From the NCBI RefSeq assembly GCF_000417505.1, contig NZ_APHY01000077.1:1-53843 (forward strand): DNA of 53,843 nt. The letters run 5' to 3'. A program made the position numbers and the translations under genes. Each line of letters begins with the position of its first letter. Position 1 is the stretch's first letter. Source of the DNA: Megasphaera sp. NM10 (lineage in GTDB: Bacteria; Bacillota; Negativicutes; Veillonellales; Megasphaeraceae). Below the pieces are notes generated by a model. That model made no database searches, was not told the DNA's origin, and saw only the letters and a list, made by a program, of their open reading frames with translations. This document shows, one piece after another, positions 52,731 to 53,843 of this stretch.

Positions 52731-53639
52731 ATGAATCAAGAAATGAAACTCGCCGTCCTCATCGACGCCGAAAATATTTCCAGCAAATACATCGACGTCA
52801 TCTTATCTGAAGCGAATAATCTCGGCGATGTCATCTACAAACGCATTTACGGCAACTGGACGACGCCCCAGATGGCGTCGTGGCGCAATACCATTTTAGA
52901 TAACGCCATCCAGCCCGTCCAGCAGTACAGCAATACAATCCGCAAGAATTCGTCCGACTCGGCCCTCATCATCGACACGATGGACTTATTGTACCAGAGC
53001 AACCTCGACGGCTTCTGCATCGTCTCGTCAGACAGTGATTTCACCCGCCTGGCTTCGCGCCTGCGGGAATCGCAGAAATATGTCCTCGGTATGGGCGAAA
53101 GCAAGACGCCCCGGTCCTTCATCTCGGCCTGCAACAAGTTCCTCTACCTCGACGTCCTTTGGGAAGAAGCCGAAGAACACGAAGCCGGTGACCACGAAGG
53201 CACGGACCATGAAGAAGCCCAGGCCGAACATACCAGTCCGCAGGCTAAGGCCGAAAAGCCGGAAGCCGATAATCATGCCAGCGAAACGCCGGCAGCCCGT
53301 CCGCTGACACCGCCGGAAACGATGCCCCTCCACGGCAAGACACCGGGGAAAGATTTCTCCACCATCCGTCAGGCGCTCATCAAGCTGACCGAAGAAAATT
53401 CCGACGACAACGGCTGGATTTTCTCGGGTACCCTGGGAAATCTCCTGAGCAAGCAGTTCTCCGACTTCGACGTCCGCAATTTTGGCTACAAGAAATTCGT
53501 TCCCTTCATCGAATCGTTGAAACTCTTCGACGTCAATACCTTTACAGACGAAAAGAACTGCACAGTCAAGCACAACTACTTCAAGCTCAAACAAACGCCC
53601 AAGCGGCCGCGGCGCACGTTGTTATGTGCAATAACATAG
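52731..53639 (+). CDS. NYN-domain (PIN-like) protein with C-terminal LOTUS/OST-HTH domain
   Basis: A 302-residue protein: NYN nuclease domain (about 5-140) with acidic residues in VLIDAENIS, DSALIIDTMDLLY and IVSSDSDFTRLA; a charged linker rich in Glu, His and Ala (145-205); then an OST-HTH domain (about 210-290, DNGWIFSGTLGNLLSKQFSD then FDVRNFGYKKF). Likely an RNA-directed nuclease or binder. The last residues (LLCAIT) seem to come from an insertion sequence starting near 53625, so the native C-terminus may be lost. Confidence 0.87.
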   Translation: MNQEMKLAVLIDAENISSKYIDVILSEANNLGDVIYKRIYGNWTTPQMASWRNTILDNAIQPVQQYSNTIRKNSSDSALIIDTMDLLYQSNLDGFCIVSSDSDFTRLASRLRESQKYVLGMGESKTPRSFISACNKFLYLDVLWEEAEEHEAGDHEGTDHEEAQAEHTSPQAKAEKPEADNHASETPAARPLTPPETMPLHGKTPGKDFSTIRQALIKLTEENSDDNGWIFSGTLGNLLSKQFSDFDVRNFGYKKFVPFIESLKLFDVNTFTDEKNCTVKHNYFKLKQTPKRPRRTLLCAIT

Positions 53640-53843
53640 TTTACATAAATAGGGGTCTTCCCCCTACTGAAAAAAGTGATACTTTTAGGCATAAGAAGGA
53701 GTTGATTCTTATGCCATGGGAAGAAAGGAATGTCACCAAAGCTATGTTACGCAAAGAATTCGTTGAACGGGTACTTGCTCATGAGAAGAGCTAAAAAAGC
53801 CCTTTGATCTTGAATATAGGAATCAGTCGTCCTACAGGAGACA
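53625..53843 (+). mobile_element. Left part of a decayed insertion sequence
   Basis: Starts with TGTGCAATAACATAGTTTAC, which has the TGT start usual for IS481/IS3-like ends, then a short untranslated stretch and the start of a transposase frame. Cut by the window end, so the other terminus is unseen. Confidence 0.45.
53711..53843 (+). pseudogene. Transposase N-terminal fragment (IS481-like), frame-broken
   Basis: AAGGAG precedes ATG at 53711. The frame reads MPWEERNVTKAMLRKEFVER then VLAHEKS and stops at 53794; beyond it GISRPTGD is found in the following bases, typical of the helix-turn-helix of IS481-type transposases, after small insertions. So the gene is degenerate or misread. The window ends before the catalytic domain. 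Confidence 0.5.

Overview
The window looks like chromosome of a Megasphaera, close to M. elsdenii (Negativicutes: Firmicutes with an outer membrane). The propionate CoA-transferase reads, as far as I recall it, almost like the well-known M. elsdenii enzyme. A complete lactate-to-propionate (acrylate) gene set is present, and a phosphoheptose isomerase of LPS synthesis fits a diderm. Gene names rest on sequence recognition only; no search was run.

Layout. 1-289 is the 3' end of a ketopantoate reductase. 587-7626 (minus) is the acrylate operon, transcribed pct, tandem VOC protein, lcdC, lcdA, lcdB, acyl-CoA dehydrogenase, from a clear promoter at 7726-7754; a lactate permease lies upstream (8442-9962). 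Next come an MscS channel, tuf, and a five-tRNA cluster with a perfect consensus promoter. 13759-22206 is the core block rnj, yybS, gdpP, rplI, lonC, dnaB. 22412-24904 holds a secreted protein, thiD, a SixA-like phosphatase and an ArsR regulator. 25158-28978 holds a nitroreductase and a zinc-uptake locus (znuC-znuB-fur divergent from znuA).

29013-33466 has a HAD phosphatase facing an M20 amidohydrolase plus MetNIQ-type ABC operon behind a T-box leader that best fits tRNA-Cys. 34155-37413 has an MFS exporter, a small secreted protein and a GlcD-type (D-lactate) dehydrogenase. 37572-39985 has an MFS gene behind an unrecognised structured leader, divergent from a second metQ behind a SAM-I riboswitch. 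A TnpB-only IS200/IS605-type element (about 40126-41645) sits exactly between the Shine-Dalgarno and start codon of a 3'-5' exonuclease gene. The rest includes an AEC transporter, lipoproteins, a NusG-II/Gx-transporter pair, gmhA, carbonic anhydrase, a glutamate-synthase-type oxidoreductase, tRNA-Arg, a murQ-murP-mupG muramic-acid operon, a DMT transporter, and a NYN-domain protein whose end appears cut by another insertion sequence.

Two things run through the whole window. Intergenic spaces are filled with a mosaic of short repeats: TTAGTGG heptamers, CACGTG-centred palindromes, ACTACAAACT tracts and look-alike terminator hairpins. And five otherwise intact genes (lonC, HAD, MFS, AEC, DMT) each lack a single base in a GCC/GGC context, which looks more like systematic consensus error than five independent decays.
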